Positions 33,976 to 43,756 of a DNA stretch of 64,000 bases are shown here, one piece after another. The DNA is from Polaromonas sp. GTDB taxonomy: Bacteria > Pseudomonadota > Gammaproteobacteria > Burkholderiales > Burkholderiaceae_C. The stretch spans positions 62,001 to 126,000 of the forward strand of contig JANYGP010000075.1 of NCBI GenBank assembly GCA_025362315.1, read 5' to 3'. The number at the start of each line of letters is the position of its first letter. Within the stretch, counting starts at the first letter, position 1. The position numbers and the translations under genes were made by a program. The notes below the pieces were generated by a model that saw only the letters and a program-made list of their open reading frames with translations, searched no databases and was not told the DNA's origin.

Positions 33976-34005
33976 AAACCCGCAGCAGTCTCCTGATGCG
34001 GGTTT
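33976..34005 (-). terminator. Probable terminator of hppA
   Basis: Perfect 9-base stem AAACCCGCA/TGCGGGTTT with a 12-base loop, about 20 bases after the hppA stop; on the minus strand it is followed by CCTTTTGG. Confidence 0.6.
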
Positions 34006-34024
34006 GATGTTGGGGAGCGCTGAG

Positions 34025-36508
34025 TTACATCAAAGCCACTTCAACCCTGCGGCCCTCAGACGCGCTGGTTGCACCGGCTTTGATGTCTTCGGGTTTTTTC
34101 AGCTCGATTTTGTCGTCAGCTACGCCAGACGCTTTCAGCAAATCACGTACAGCAAAGGCGCGCAACTTCGCAATTTCAGCATTTTTGGCGGCGTCGCCTG
34201 ATGCATCCACATAGCCGCTGATAACTGCTTTTTTGCCGCCTGCAACACCTTTGAGGATATCTGCCAGCGCATCCTTGCCGCCTGAAGCCAGGTCTGATTT
34301 GCCGGACGTAAAGTAGAACTTGACCACGCCGCCTTCAGACTTGACCGATGCTGCATCAACAGCTTCAGGCTGCGGGCTTGGTGCTGTGGTGACAGCCGCC
34401 TGCATGGCTGCGGTAGCAACAGCGGCCACCGGCGCTGCAACGGTTGCAGCCGGCATGTCGCCGCCGTGTACTTTGACTACCAGCGGCACGATCAGCAGCG
34501 CCACGATGTTGATGATCTTGATCAGCGGGTTGACCGCAGGGCCAGCGGTGTCCTTGTACGGATCGCCTACGGTATCGCCGGTCACGGCAGCTTTGTGAGC
34601 TTCAGAGCCTTTGCCGCCATGGTTGCCGTCTTCAATGTACTTTTTTGCGTTGTCCCAGGCGCCGCCGCCGGTACACATCGAAATTGCAACAAACAGACCG
34701 GTGACGATGGTGCCCATCAGCAGGCCACCCAGCGCTTTGGGGCCCAGCAGCAGGCCAACCAGGATCGGCACCACCACTGGCAGCAGTGACGGAATGATCA
34801 TTTCCTTGATGGCCGATGTCGTCAACATGTCCACCGCTGCGCTGTAGTCTGGCTTGCGTTTGCCCGCCATGATGAGGCCGTCGGCAAATTGGCGGCGTAC
34901 TTCAACCACCACCGAGCCCGCAGCGCGGCCCACGGCTTCCATCGCCATCGCGCCGAACAAATACGGAATCAAGCCGCCGATGAACAAACCGACAATGACC
35001 ATCGGGTCGCTCAGGTCAAAGCTGATGGCCTTGCCGTAGCTCTCCAATTTGTGGGTGTAGTCAGCAAACAGCACCAGTGCGGCCAGACCGGCCGAGCCAA
35101 TGGCGTAGCCCTTGGTCACGGCTTTGGTGGTGTTGCCCACCGCGTCCAGCGGGTCAGTCACGGCGCGTACTTCGGGCGGCAGCTCGGCCATCTCGGCAAT
35201 GCCGCCCGCGTTGTCGGTGATCGGTCCATACGCGTCCAGCGCCACCACAATGCCGGCCATGCTCAGCATCGATGTGGCGGCAATTGCAATGCCGAACAAA
35301 CCTGCGAGTTTGTACGACACCAAAATAGCGATGCAGACAAACACCACAGGCCAGGCGGTTGAACGCATCGACACACCCAAACCCGCAATAATGTTGGTGC
35401 CATGCCCAGTGGTAGACGCTTGCGCAATATGCTTGACCGGCGCGTATTGCGTGCCGGTGTAGTACTCGGTGACCCACACCAATGCAGCTGTCAGCACCAG
35501 GCCAACGGCGCAAGCACCGAAAAGCTTCATCTGGCTGCCCGTGGCGGTAATCGAGTTGTCAGGCATCAGCCACGTGGTGACAAAGTAAAACGCTACCAGC
35601 GACAGCACCCCGGCGATTGCCAGGCCTTTGTACAAGGCTGGCATGACATTTTTCATGCCCGGTGATGCCTTGACAAAAAAGCAGCCAATGATGGACGCCA
35701 CAATAGACACCGCCCCCAATGCCAGTGGGTAAAGCACGGCATTGGTTGGCGCATTTGTGACGAGCAACGCGCCCAGCACCATGGTCGCAATCAGCGTGAC
35801 AGCGTAGGTTTCAAACAGGTCAGCTGCCATGCCGGCGCAGTCGCCGACGTTGTCGCCCACGTTGTCGGCAATCACGGCGGGGTTGCGTGGGTCGTCTTCA
35901 GGAATGCCCGCCTCAACCTTGCCCACCAGATCCGCACCGACGTCAGCACCCTTGGTAAAAATGCCGCCGCCCAGTCGCGCAAAAATGGAAATCAATGACG
36001 ATCCAAAAGCAAACCCGATCAATGGGTTCAGCAGCGCAGCTGTGGGCGTTTGCCCGCCAACCAGATACCAGTAAAAAGCGGTCACGCCCAGCAAGCCAAG
36101 GCCCACCACCAGCATGCCGGTGATAGCGCCGCCCCGGAAAGCCACGTCCAGCGCAGGGCCAATGCCGCGCGTGGCGGCCTGTGCAGTGCGCACATTGGCG
36201 CGCACCGACACATTCATGCCAATGAAGCCGCAAGCGCCTGACAACACAGCGCCCACCACAAAGCCAACGGCGGTTTTCATGTCCAGGAAAACGCCGATCA
36301 AAATGGCCAGCACCACACCCACAATCGCAATGGTTTTGTATTGCCGGGCCAGATAAGCAGCGGCACCGGTTTGAATGGCCGCTGCAATTTCCTGCATGCG
36401 CGCATTGCCCGCGTCTTGCGACAAAATCCAGCTGCGCGCCCATACGCCGTAGCCGACGGCAATGAAGCCGCATACAAGCGCCAAGATAAGCGCTGAGTTG
36501 CCTGTCAT
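34025..36508 (-). CDS. hppA: Membrane proton-pumping pyrophosphatase with C-terminal OmpA-like domain
   Basis: Inner-membrane pump that couples hydrolysis of pyrophosphate to ion export, 827 residues. About 16 hydrophobic helices, the pyrophosphate site [35 protein letters not shown] (acidic cluster, about 200-235) and the second site near DNAGGIAEM are intact. Lys462 in [10 protein letters not shown] marks the K+-independent, H+-pumping class. Unusually, after the last helix and an alanine-rich linker (about 690-725) there is an OmpA/MotB-type peptidoglycan-binding domain ([11 protein letters not shown] ... [14 protein letters not shown] ... RRVEVALM, about 726-827). Good RBS (AGGAG). It is divergent from soluble ppa. 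Confidence 0.95.
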   Translation of the reverse strand: MTGNSALILALVCGFIAVGYGVWARSWILSQDAGNARMQEIAAAIQTGAAAYLARQYKTIAIVGVVLAILIGVFLDMKTAVGFVVGAVLSGACGFIGMNVSVRANVRTAQAATRGIGPALDVAFRGGAITGMLVVGLGLLGVTAFYWYLVGGQTPTAALLNPLIGFAFGSSLISIFARLGGGIFTKGADVGADLVGKVEAGIPEDDPRNPAVIADNVGDNVGDCAGMAADLFETYAVTLIATMVLGALLVTNAPTNAVLYPLALGAVSIVASIIGCFFVKASPGMKNVMPALYKGLAIAGVLSLVAFYFVTTWLMPDNSITATGSQMKLFGACAVGLVLTAALVWVTEYYTGTQYAPVKHIAQASTTGHGTNIIAGLGVSMRSTAWPVVFVCIAILVSYKLAGLFGIAIAATSMLSMAGIVVALDAYGPITDNAGGIAEMAELPPEVRAVTDPLDAVGNTTKAVTKGYAIGSAGLAALVLFADYTHKLESYGKAISFDLSDPMVIVGLFIGGLIPYLFGAMAMEAVGRAAGSVVVEVRRQFADGLIMAGKRKPDYSAAVDMLTTSAIKEMIIPSLLPVVVPILVGLLLGPKALGGLLMGTIVTGLFVAISMCTGGGAWDNAKKYIEDGNHGGKGSEAHKAAVTGDTVGDPYKDTAGPAVNPLIKIINIVALLIVPLVVKVHGGDMPAATVAAPVAAVATAAMQAAVTTAPSPQPEAVDAASVKSEGGVVKFYFTSGKSDLASGGKDALADILKGVAGGKKAVISGYVDASGDAAKNAEIAKLRAFAVRDLLKASGVADDKIELKKPEDIKAGATSASEGRRVEVALM

Positions 36509-36767
36509 ATGTGAATCTCCTGTGTTTTTTGCCTGGAGAGTTGATACGCAAGCGTTTCAACCCGCTGCGCTGCTTCCTCGTTACTTGTGTGCAAGTCGAT
36601 TGGCCAACGCAGTAAATTTAACCGGAAAACATGACAAGTTCACGATGAAAGCGGTTTGGATCTGTAAAATGAGGGTTAGTCCTAGCTCGTGATTTCACAA
36701 CCTTAAGTCATTTCCAGCTTTTGGTTTGTCGATTTTCTTTACTTTCTAACCGGTTGCCCAAATCACC

Positions 36768-37307
36768 ATGTCCCTAGATAAAGTCACCCCCGGCAACAAT
36801 GCCCCCCAGCAGTTCAATGTGATCATTGAAATTCCGATGAACGCCGACCCGGTGAAATACGAGGTGGACAAGGAGTCAGGCGCGATTTTCGTGGACCGCT
36901 TCATGAGCACGTCCATGCACTACCCGACCAACTACGGCTACGTGCCGCAAACACTGAGCGGCGATGGTGACCCGGTCGATGTGCTGGTCATCACACCCGT
37001 GCCGCTGATCCCGGGTGTGGTGGTGACTTGCCGGGCCATCGGCATTTTAAAAATGACAGATGAAGCCGGTGAAGATGGCAAGGTGCTGGCTGTGCCGATT
37101 GATAAAAAATGCGCGCTGTACACCCACTGGCAAAAGCCGGAAGACATGAATCCCTTGCGGCTAAAAACGATTGCCCACTTTTTTGAGCATTACAAAGACC
37201 TCGAAGAGGGCAAGTGGGTCAAAATTGGCGGTTGGGAAGGTCCGGACGCTGCGCACAAAGAGATCGCAGACGGAATGACCAACTACGTCAGCAAGCGCTC
37301 TGTTTAA
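36768..37307 (+). CDS. ppa: Inorganic pyrophosphatase, soluble family I
   Basis: 179-residue cytoplasmic enzyme that splits pyrophosphate to two phosphates. The active-site signatures are plain: [46 protein letters not shown] (with the DGDPxD metal ligands) and [20 protein letters not shown]. It faces hppA across 259 bases, so the two competing pyrophosphatases probably share a control region. Its last 20 bases overlap the 3' end of the convergent BLUF gene. Confidence 0.96.
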   Translation: MSLDKVTPGNNAPQQFNVIIEIPMNADPVKYEVDKESGAIFVDRFMSTSMHYPTNYGYVPQTLSGDGDPVDVLVITPVPLIPGVVVTCRAIGILKMTDEAGEDGKVLAVPIDKKCALYTHWQKPEDMNPLRLKTIAHFFEHYKDLEEGKWVKIGGWEGPDAAHKEIADGMTNYVSKRSV

Positions 37308-37734
37308 GCGGCGCAAGCGCGCCTTCGTCAAACAGCTGCAGCAGCAGGGAAATGGCTTCTGCATGCCGCGTGCTGTCAGCTCTTTCAGCCGCCTGCTCCA
37401 GCACGTTTTGAATGTCGTGGGGGGCAACCAGCTCCATGCTCCAGTTTGGATACAGCCTGTTGTCAAGCCCCGACGCGCTGTGCAGTTGCAAAATGCATTC
37501 GTGGCGCGGATCTTTGCGGATCCATCCCATCAGCTCGTGCACTGCATGGTGGGGACCTTCCAGCCACTGCAAGAACATGCCGCCACCGTAAGTCAGCAGG
37601 CCAGTAACTTCGAGTTGCGGGTTGTGTTTTTCAGATAACTGAATGATTTTCGACATGTCATCTGGCTGCATGGCTGGCGTTGCATGGCTGCAGTAGATGT
37701 AAGTGATCAAGTCCTGTCGGTAAATGGCGGTCAT
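37288..37734 (-). CDS. BLUF-domain blue-light photoreceptor
   Basis: 148-residue flavin-binding light sensor. The BLUF fold fills the protein: [14 protein letters not shown] with the key Tyr, [24 protein letters not shown] with the conserved Asn and the Gln that flips on illumination, and YPNWSMELV with the Trp. No output domain follows, only a helical cap of about 45 residues ([17 protein letters not shown] to the end), so it should act by binding a partner. Start at 37734 is preferred because GGGGG lies upstream; a GTG at 37758 would add 8 residues. Confidence 0.93.
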   Translation of the reverse strand: MTAIYRQDLITYIYCSHATPAMQPDDMSKIIQLSEKHNPQLEVTGLLTYGGGMFLQWLEGPHHAVHELMGWIRKDPRHECILQLHSASGLDNRLYPNWSMELVAPHDIQNVLEQAAERADSTRHAEAISLLLQLFDEGALAPLKQSAC

Positions 37735-37825
37735 GCTGTTTGCCCCCTTTTTTATCACTCTTGCGGACTTGAGCCGCCCTTGCGTGATCTTAAGCCCGTG
37801 ACTGGCTGTTGCCTGAAGGGAAATA

Positions 37826-38668
37826 TCAGGGTTTTACCGGGTAAATCAGGGCATACAAACGACTTTTGTCGCCCATGGCAAAAGGCTGCCAATGCCCCTC
37901 AGGCTGCGCCAGCCGGTCGGCAATGGCCCACCAGGCGCTGGGGTTCAAGCCCAGGCCAATGTGGCTGGCAATGACTTCAATGTTTTCAGTTAGCCGGTTG
38001 CTTCGGCTGGGTGCCTGAATGCTTGCCTGCCAAGCCACAACACCGTCAGTGCGCGAATAAATGCTGCTGGTTGGCACCGGCGGGGCTGATGGCAGGTCGT
38101 AGCTGCTGACTTCCGTTTCAATCCTGCGGCCACTGGCCAGCTCGTACACGCGCCACGCATGGGTTGATTTGTGTGAGCCGGCAAACGGTGTGCCCAAGGT
38201 AATGACGCTGCGCACCATGTGCGGCAGTTCCTTGGCCAGCTCCCGGGCGTATACGCCGCCCAGGCTCCAGCCAATCAGACTGACTTTTCGGTGCGTTTTT
38301 TTGAATGTGCGTTCCAGGTTGCTTTTGGCCTCATCGAGCACACCGGGACGCGGGCCAAAATTAAAGCCCTGTTCCCACCCCCAGGGCTGGTACCCCAGCG
38401 ACTGCAGGTAGTGGCGCAATGGGATGGTCGATGCATCATTGGCGGACAATCCCGGGAACACCATCACCGCATGGCCGTCGGCCCGCGGGGCACGTGTCAG
38501 GAGCGGCCACGCTGGCAGAAGGGCACCAAACTCCCAAAACGCACGCAACTCCAGTGGCAACAGCCAGGCACTCGGCGGCTGGCAGTGAGGCGTGACTGCA
38601 TCAACAGGTGCAGGCAGGGCAGCAGTTGTGTGGGTAGCAGGCGCTTTTTTGGATGAAGGATTGGCCAT
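37826..38668 (-). CDS. Alpha/beta hydrolase
   Basis: 280-residue serine hydrolase. MVFPGLSANDASTIPLRHYL and the nucleophile elbow IGWSLGGVYA (Ser about residue 134) define the fold, with a late IASHIGLGLNPSAWW histidine segment. There is no signal peptide; the N-terminus is proline- and alanine-rich. It resembles esterase/lipase-like proteins of unknown substrate and stands alone. Confidence 0.85.
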   Translation of the reverse strand: MANPSSKKAPATHTTAALPAPVDAVTPHCQPPSAWLLPLELRAFWEFGALLPAWPLLTRAPRADGHAVMVFPGLSANDASTIPLRHYLQSLGYQPWGWEQGFNFGPRPGVLDEAKSNLERTFKKTHRKVSLIGWSLGGVYARELAKELPHMVRSVITLGTPFAGSHKSTHAWRVYELASGRRIETEVSSYDLPSAPPVPTSSIYSRTDGVVAWQASIQAPSRSNRLTENIEVIASHIGLGLNPSAWWAIADRLAQPEGHWQPFAMGDKSRLYALIYPVKP

Positions 38669-38820
38669 GGTCTAAAAAATGAATTTGTCGCAGTGCTGAA
38701 CTGTAAGACAGCGTTCTGCCGGATTTGCGCTTTTTCAAAGAGTCGTGGCTCTAACTTTGACTTCTGTTTTGCTGGGTCTGGCCCTGAACAACCGGCTGAT
38801 GACTTACCGGTGCTGAACAG

Positions 38821-39591
38821 TCAAAGCAGGCTATTTCCCAGCAGCGCCTGGTCGTCGTCCAGCAGCCCGGCCACCGGTGTTGCCTTGGCCAATGCCAGCC
38901 ACACGCCAAATGGCAAATTCCGCCGGGCACTTCGAGGTGCTGGCCGGGCAACTCTCAGGTGTTCGCGTTCAACCAGCATGACGCCGCATTCGCCGGGGAC
39001 TTCGCTGGCGTCCCCAATGGGTTTGCCTTTCATGTCGCTGCCCAGCACGTACCAGCATTCACCGCCCAGGTCCAGGTAAGCCGCGCGCTTGTCGGTTTTT
39101 TTCAGGTCGCCCAGCAAATCTGACCGCTGAACCTTGATCTCATGAACGATGGGCTCAACATACTCAGCAACTGATGTGTTGCGGATGGAAAAAACGTCTG
39201 GTTTCGCCATGCACCATCGCACCGGCCCGCCTGTGGTCAAGGCCGGCAGTTGTGAGCGCAGGCTCAAACCACGCCAGGTCACCCGGCCAGCGCGCACCAT
39301 GTTGCAGGCCACACTTGCGACCAGGTCTTCATGTCGGGATCGCGCTGCGCGGTTTTTTTGCAAACTGCCTGCCAGAAAGCTCAAGCCCAGATCTGTCACG
39401 CGCAAGGTCTGATGGCCTGACAGGCACACAATACGTTCGAGCAAACCGGCAGCCAGCAGGTCAATTTCAAGTGCGTCCTGACACGGCCAGCCGGCAGAGC
39501 GGTACATTTCGCGCAGGCGCCTGGCATGTGCACGGCTCAATTCAGGTGGGACTGATGGCCCAGCCGGCAAGACCAGATATGTCTCTGTCAT
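38821..39591 (-). CDS. Conserved protein with PD-(D/E)XK nuclease-like motif
   Basis: 256-residue protein I cannot name. The N-terminal part looks like a winged helix with a small hydrophobic core (LLAAGLLERIVCLSGHQTLRVTDLGLSFLAG). The middle carries KPDVFSIR, then VHEIKVQRSDLLGDLKK, that is the PD...E-x-K pattern of restriction-like nucleases, and WYVLG. This combination suggests a DNA-binding nuclease or a degenerate relative such as MmcB-like repair proteins. Its ATG overlaps the stop of the FemAB-like gene by four bases, so the two are translated together. Confidence 0.65.
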   Translation of the reverse strand: MTETYLVLPAGPSVPPELSRAHARRLREMYRSAGWPCQDALEIDLLAAGLLERIVCLSGHQTLRVTDLGLSFLAGSLQKNRAARSRHEDLVASVACNMVRAGRVTWRGLSLRSQLPALTTGGPVRWCMAKPDVFSIRNTSVAEYVEPIVHEIKVQRSDLLGDLKKTDKRAAYLDLGGECWYVLGSDMKGKPIGDASEVPGECGVMLVEREHLRVARPAPRSARRNLPFGVWLALAKATPVAGLLDDDQALLGNSLL

Positions 39592-40868
39592 GACTGTGGG
39601 TCCGCAGCAGTTGCCTGCCGCAACGGGCTGCGTTGCTCCAGTTCCTGCATGTAGTGTTCAATACCCGAGCCTTCACGCGCCAAAAAGCGTTCGATGGCAT
39701 CGGCAAACGACGGGTGGGCCAGCCAGTGGGCGCTGGTGGTCTTGACAGGCAGCAGGGCGCGTGCCATCTTGTGCTCACCCTGTGCGCCGCCTTCAAAGCT
39801 GTGGTAACCGTGTTCAATGCACCACTGCAGCGGCTGGTAGTAGCACGCTTCAAAGTGAAGGCAATCAACCCGCGCCAGCGCACCCCAGTAGCGGCCGTAG
39901 GCAGTCAATACCGACTTTTGACTGCCTTTTTCAGTATCAAAACAATCTGTAGCCCTCGTATCATGTGCGCTGACAGCTATTAAACTTGTAGCAATTTTCT
40001 GCTTTTTGCCGCTGCCTTCATGCTCGGCGACAAACATCAGCCAGTTTTCGGGCATGGTGTCCTGCATGCGCTGAAAAAAGTCGCGGCTCAAATACGGTGC
40101 ATTGCCATGTTCATAGTAAGTGCGCTCGTAGCAGCTGTAAAAAAAGTCCCAATCTGCATTGCTGATGTCTTTGCCCAGCGCTGACCGGAAAGTAATGCCC
40201 GCAGCCTCAACTTTTTTGCGCTCCTGGCGGATTTTTTTGCGTTTTTCTTGTGCCAATGACATCAGGAAATCATCAAAATTTTCATAAGCTGGCACTGTGT
40301 TTGTCCAGTGAAACTGAACGTTGTGGCGCAGCAACAGTCCTGCCTCCTCGCAAGCCGCCACATCATCATCGCTGGTAAAAAGCAAATGCAGGGACGACAG
40401 TTTTTCTGTCTCGCACCAGGCGATAACTGCTTTGACAAGCAGCAGGCGTTCAGGCGCATTGCGCGCCAAAAGTCGCGGCCCGGGGACCGGCGTGAACGGC
40501 GGTGCTACCAGCGCCTTGGGGTAGTAGGGCAAGCCATGCTGGTGATAAGCATTGGCCCAGGCGTGATCAAACACATACTCGCCATACGAATGGTCTTTCA
40601 GGTAAAGCGCGCAGGCGCCAGCAAGCGAATTGCCATGCCATAGCGTGACAAAACGCGGCGTCCAGCCCGTGGCGGGAGTCGCGCTTGCGCTTTGGTGCAT
40701 GGCCGCCAGATACTCATGGCGCATGAAAGGGTTCAATCCATGCCCACAGTCCCCGTCAGTTGGTTGCTGGGCTAACAGGGCGTTCCATTCCTGGCCATTG
40801 ACCTCCAGCGGCGAATCCAGGACGCGAATGACATAATCGTTTTTCTCTTTCATCAGACCTGTCTTCAT
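39588..40868 (-). CDS. FemAB-like/GNAT-type acyltransferase family protein with an in-frame repeat insertion
   Basis: 426-residue cytosolic protein of the FemAB-like (PF04339) group, related to GNAT acyltransferases; its substrate is unknown. Typical blocks are NPFMRHEYLAAMH, YGEYVFDHAWANAYHQHGLPYYPK, EKRKKIRQERKKVEAAGI and ACYYQPLQWCIEHGYHSFEGGAQGEHK. In the region between IATSLIAVSA and AYGRYWGAL, normally contiguous or nearly so, about 25 extra residues occur, partly coded by a copy of the dispersed repeat. Its start is six bases from the divergent nadE start. Confidence 0.85.
   Translation of the reverse strand: MKTGLMKEKNDYVIRVLDSPLEVNGQEWNALLAQQPTDGDCGHGLNPFMRHEYLAAMHQSASATPATGWTPRFVTLWHGNSLAGACALYLKDHSYGEYVFDHAWANAYHQHGLPYYPKALVAPPFTPVPGPRLLARNAPERLLLVKAVIAWCETEKLSSLHLLFTSDDDVAACEEAGLLLRHNVQFHWTNTVPAYENFDDFLMSLAQEKRKKIRQERKKVEAAGITFRSALGKDISNADWDFFYSCYERTYYEHGNAPYLSRDFFQRMQDTMPENWLMFVAEHEGSGKKQKIATSLIAVSAHDTRATDCFDTEKGSQKSVLTAYGRYWGALARVDCLHFEACYYQPLQWCIEHGYHSFEGGAQGEHKMARALLPVKTTSAHWLAHPSFADAIERFLAREGSGIEHYMQELEQRSPLRQATAADPQS
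39944..39994 (-). repeat. Dispersed palindromic repeat, copy 8, inside the FemAB-like gene
   Basis: TTGCTACAAGTTTAATAGCTGTCAGCGC on the minus strand followed by GGGCTACAG; a diverged copy read in frame in the acyltransferase gene (residues about 292-308). Confidence 0.6.
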
Positions 40869-40874
40869 TCAAAA

Positions 40875-42578
40875 ATGCCATTGAAAATCTGCGTTTTACA
40901 GCTCAATTATTGCGTGGGTGACATACCCGGCAATGCGCAAAAAATAATTGATGCGTCTGTTGCAGCCTACGCCCGTGGGGTTCGCCTTGTAGTCACGCCT
41001 GAACTGGCCATTTGTGGCTACGCTTGTGAAGATCTTTTTTTGCGTGCTTCGTTCATGCAAGCCTGTGATGATGCCGTGAAACAGGTGGCCCATGCATTGG
41101 CTGGGTTAAACGATCTGACCGTGGTTGTCGGCACGCCGCGCATGGCTGGCGATGGGGTTCGCACCAGGAGTGTGGCAGTGCAGCAGCGCCACAATGCGGC
41201 TTTGGTTTTGCGGGGTGGCCAGACAATTGCTGAGTATGCCAAGCAGGAATTGCCCAATTACCAGGTGTTTGACGAGCGGCGTTACTTCACACCCGGCCTT
41301 CAGACCTGCGTGTTTGATGTTGACGGCCTTCAGGCAGGTTTGCTGATTTGCGAAGACGCCTGGTTTGACGCGCCAGCGCAGTGCGCCAGGGATGCAGGCG
41401 CCCAGGTATTGCTGGTTCTCAATGCCTCGCCGTTTCACGTTGGCAAGGGCGGTGAACGCGAACGCATGATGAGCCAGCGTGCCCAGGCTGTGGGCTTGCC
41501 ACTGGTGTATGCGCACCTGGTTGGCGGGCAGGATGAAATTGTTTTTGAAGGGCGATCCTTTGTGCTGCGCAGCGATGGCGCGGTTGCGGGCCGGGCACCG
41601 GCCTTCAGGGAAAACCTGTTTGATATTGAGCTTGTTTATAAACAAAAAACACCTCTAGCGCACGCTTTATCTGCGCAAGCAGCTATTGAAATAATAGCTG
41701 TAACCACACCCGCGCAAAGTGATGACGCAGACCTGTGGGATGCGCTGGTGCTGGGCGTACGTGACTATCTGGGTAAAAACGGGTTTCCTGGCGCGCTGTT
41801 GGGCTTGTCGGGCGGCATCGACTCTGCTTTGGTACTGGCCATTGCAGTCGACGCCATTGGTGCGGACAAGGTCCGCACAGTGATGATGCCGTCGCCCTAC
41901 ACCGCCGACATTTCATGGCAGGATGCGCGGGAAATGGCCCGGCGTATGAATGTCCGGTACGATGAAATCTCCATCATTCCGGAGTTTGAAGCTTTCAAGG
42001 CTTCGCTGGCCAATGACTTCAAGGGGCGCGCTGAAGACACGGCAGAGGAAAACATCCAGGCGCGCATTCGTGGCACGCTGCTGATGGCCCTGTCCAACAA
42101 GTTTGGCTCGATTGTGCTGACCACCGGCAACAAGAGCGAAATGGCAACCGGTTACTGCACGCTTTACGGCGACATGGCGGGCGGTTTTGCAGTCATCAAG
42201 GACCTGGCCAAGACCACCGTTTTTCGCCTGGCGCACTGGCGCAATGCGCATGACCCCTACAGCACCGGGCTGTCGCCGATTCCTGAACGCATCATCACCC
42301 GCCCGCCCAGCGCAGAACTCAAAGCCGACCAGACTGACCAGGACAGCCTGCCACCTTATGACGTGCTTGACGCAATTCTGGAGCGTTACATGGAAAACGA
42401 CGAAAGCATTGAAAGCATCATTGCCGCGGGGTTTGACCGTTCAGTGGTCACGCGCGTGACGTGTCTGGTCAAAATAAACGAATACAAGCGCCGTCAGGCA
42501 CCGGTCGGCATTCGGGTAACTCACAGGAGTTTTGGCAAGGATTGGCGCTACCCTATCACCAACAAATTCATTGCCTGA
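40875..42578 (+). CDS. nadE: Glutamine-dependent NAD+ synthetase
   Basis: 567-residue two-domain enzyme that makes NAD+ from deamido-NAD+ with ammonia channelled from glutamine. The N-terminal nitrilase-type glutaminase has its Glu (VVTPELAICGY), Lys (AKQELPNY) and Cys (LLICEDAWFDAP). The C-terminal synthetase has the PPi loop LGLSGGIDSALVLA and NKSEMATGYCTLYGDMAGGF. In the linker between domains (residues about 259-276) a copy of the dispersed repeat is translated. It starts six bases from the divergent FemAB-like gene and is followed by glnB after 12 bases. Confidence 0.97.
   Translation: MPLKICVLQLNYCVGDIPGNAQKIIDASVAAYARGVRLVVTPELAICGYACEDLFLRASFMQACDDAVKQVAHALAGLNDLTVVVGTPRMAGDGVRTRSVAVQQRHNAALVLRGGQTIAEYAKQELPNYQVFDERRYFTPGLQTCVFDVDGLQAGLLICEDAWFDAPAQCARDAGAQVLLVLNASPFHVGKGGERERMMSQRAQAVGLPLVYAHLVGGQDEIVFEGRSFVLRSDGAVAGRAPAFRENLFDIELVYKQKTPLAHALSAQAAIEIIAVTTPAQSDDADLWDALVLGVRDYLGKNGFPGALLGLSGGIDSALVLAIAVDAIGADKVRTVMMPSPYTADISWQDAREMARRMNVRYDEISIIPEFEAFKASLANDFKGRAEDTAEENIQARIRGTLLMALSNKFGSIVLTTGNKSEMATGYCTLYGDMAGGFAVIKDLAKTTVFRLAHWRNAHDPYSTGLSPIPERIITRPPSAELKADQTDQDSLPPYDVLDAILERYMENDESIESIIAAGFDRSVVTRVTCLVKINEYKRRQAPVGIRVTHRSFGKDWRYPITNKFIA
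41652..41701 (-). repeat. Dispersed palindromic repeat, copy 9, inside nadE
   Basis: Minus-strand core GCTATTATTTCAATAGCTGC and TTGCGCAGATAAAGCGTGCGC; read in frame in the linker between the two NadE domains. Confidence 0.7.
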
Positions 42579-42929
<351 letters not shown>

Positions 42930-43145
42930 AACCGTTGCGAATTTATTTTTCGGGCGAATTACAGCTGTGAGCGTTAGCGAACTCGTGGCATTCGGCGTTG
43001 CTCGGAATCCTCATGAACACAGGTACATTCCGGCATCCTGCGCACCGTGCGCCTTGCATTTCAACCGAAAACGAAGTTTCAGAGAAGACTAACTTGTACC
43101 CAAGTCATGTCGTAACTAAAGTCTAAATTTTCAAGCGGTTTTGTC
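42930..43145. other. Intergenic segment between glnB and the RDD gene
   Basis: 216 bases without a convincing gene. It contains a short perfect dyad GCGCAC-C-GTGCGC (43040-43052) and otherwise no strong terminator, although two convergent genes end at its borders. Confidence 0.4.
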
Positions 43146-43754
43146 TCAGTCTGGCTTTTTGCCAGCCATCCGTGCCAGACGTTTTGGGCTCTCCGGGGCT
43201 TTCCACGTGATCAACTGGGTGCCGGCAAAGGCATCATGCCAAAACTGCTTGCGTGGATGAAAGCGTGCCAGCACTGCCCACACAGCGACCCAGCCCACTG
43301 CCAGCACAGCGCCTTCCTTGCCGGACGCGCCTAAAGCCCATGCAAAAACGAGCGGCGGTAAAAACCACAACCAGCTGAGCATGTAGCGAATCAAGGCACG
43401 TTTTTGGGTAATGGCTTGCCCATCTGCACCGACCACACGAATGTCCCAGGTTTTCATCGCCAGCGTTTGACCTTTGGCCCAAAACCAGACAAAGTAAATG
43501 CCGAAAACCACGAACAAAAAAGCTTGCAGTGCATTGCGGTTGTCCATACCGTTTCTGGTTTGACTCAACGCGCCAAACAAATAGCCTGCCAGAAACACCA
43601 CGCCAAACATCAGCAGGCCTTCGTACATCCAGCAGGCTATGCGGCGCGGAATTGAAGGTACGTCCATTGGCAATTTGGGCGGCGTAGCGGGACCCATACC
43701 CGTTTGCAAGTCCTCAGGCTTGTCAGCGGCTGAAACCGTGTCTTGAAAAGCCAT
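43146..43754 (-). CDS. RDD family membrane protein
   Basis: 202-residue inner-membrane protein with the RDD domain: IPRRIACWMYEGLLMFGVVFLAGYL at about residue 36, FVWFWAKGQTLAMKTWDIRVVGADG and the arginine/aspartate set, RYMLSWLWFLPPLVFAWALG. Three to four hydrophobic helices. The function is unknown; related proteins are proposed as ion exchangers. It is the last gene of the sigma factor-DUF3619-DUF3106-RDD operon, two bases after DUF3106. Confidence 0.9.
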   Translation of the reverse strand: MAFQDTVSAADKPEDLQTGMGPATPPKLPMDVPSIPRRIACWMYEGLLMFGVVFLAGYLFGALSQTRNGMDNRNALQAFLFVVFGIYFVWFWAKGQTLAMKTWDIRVVGADGQAITQKRALIRYMLSWLWFLPPLVFAWALGASGKEGAVLAVGWVAVWAVLARFHPRKQFWHDAFAGTQLITWKAPESPKRLARMAGKKPD

Positions 43755-43756
43755 TG

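Noticed and set aside
35943-36560. Alternative minus-strand frame at the start of hppA
   Set aside because: It is a shifted reading of the conserved hppA coding sequence.
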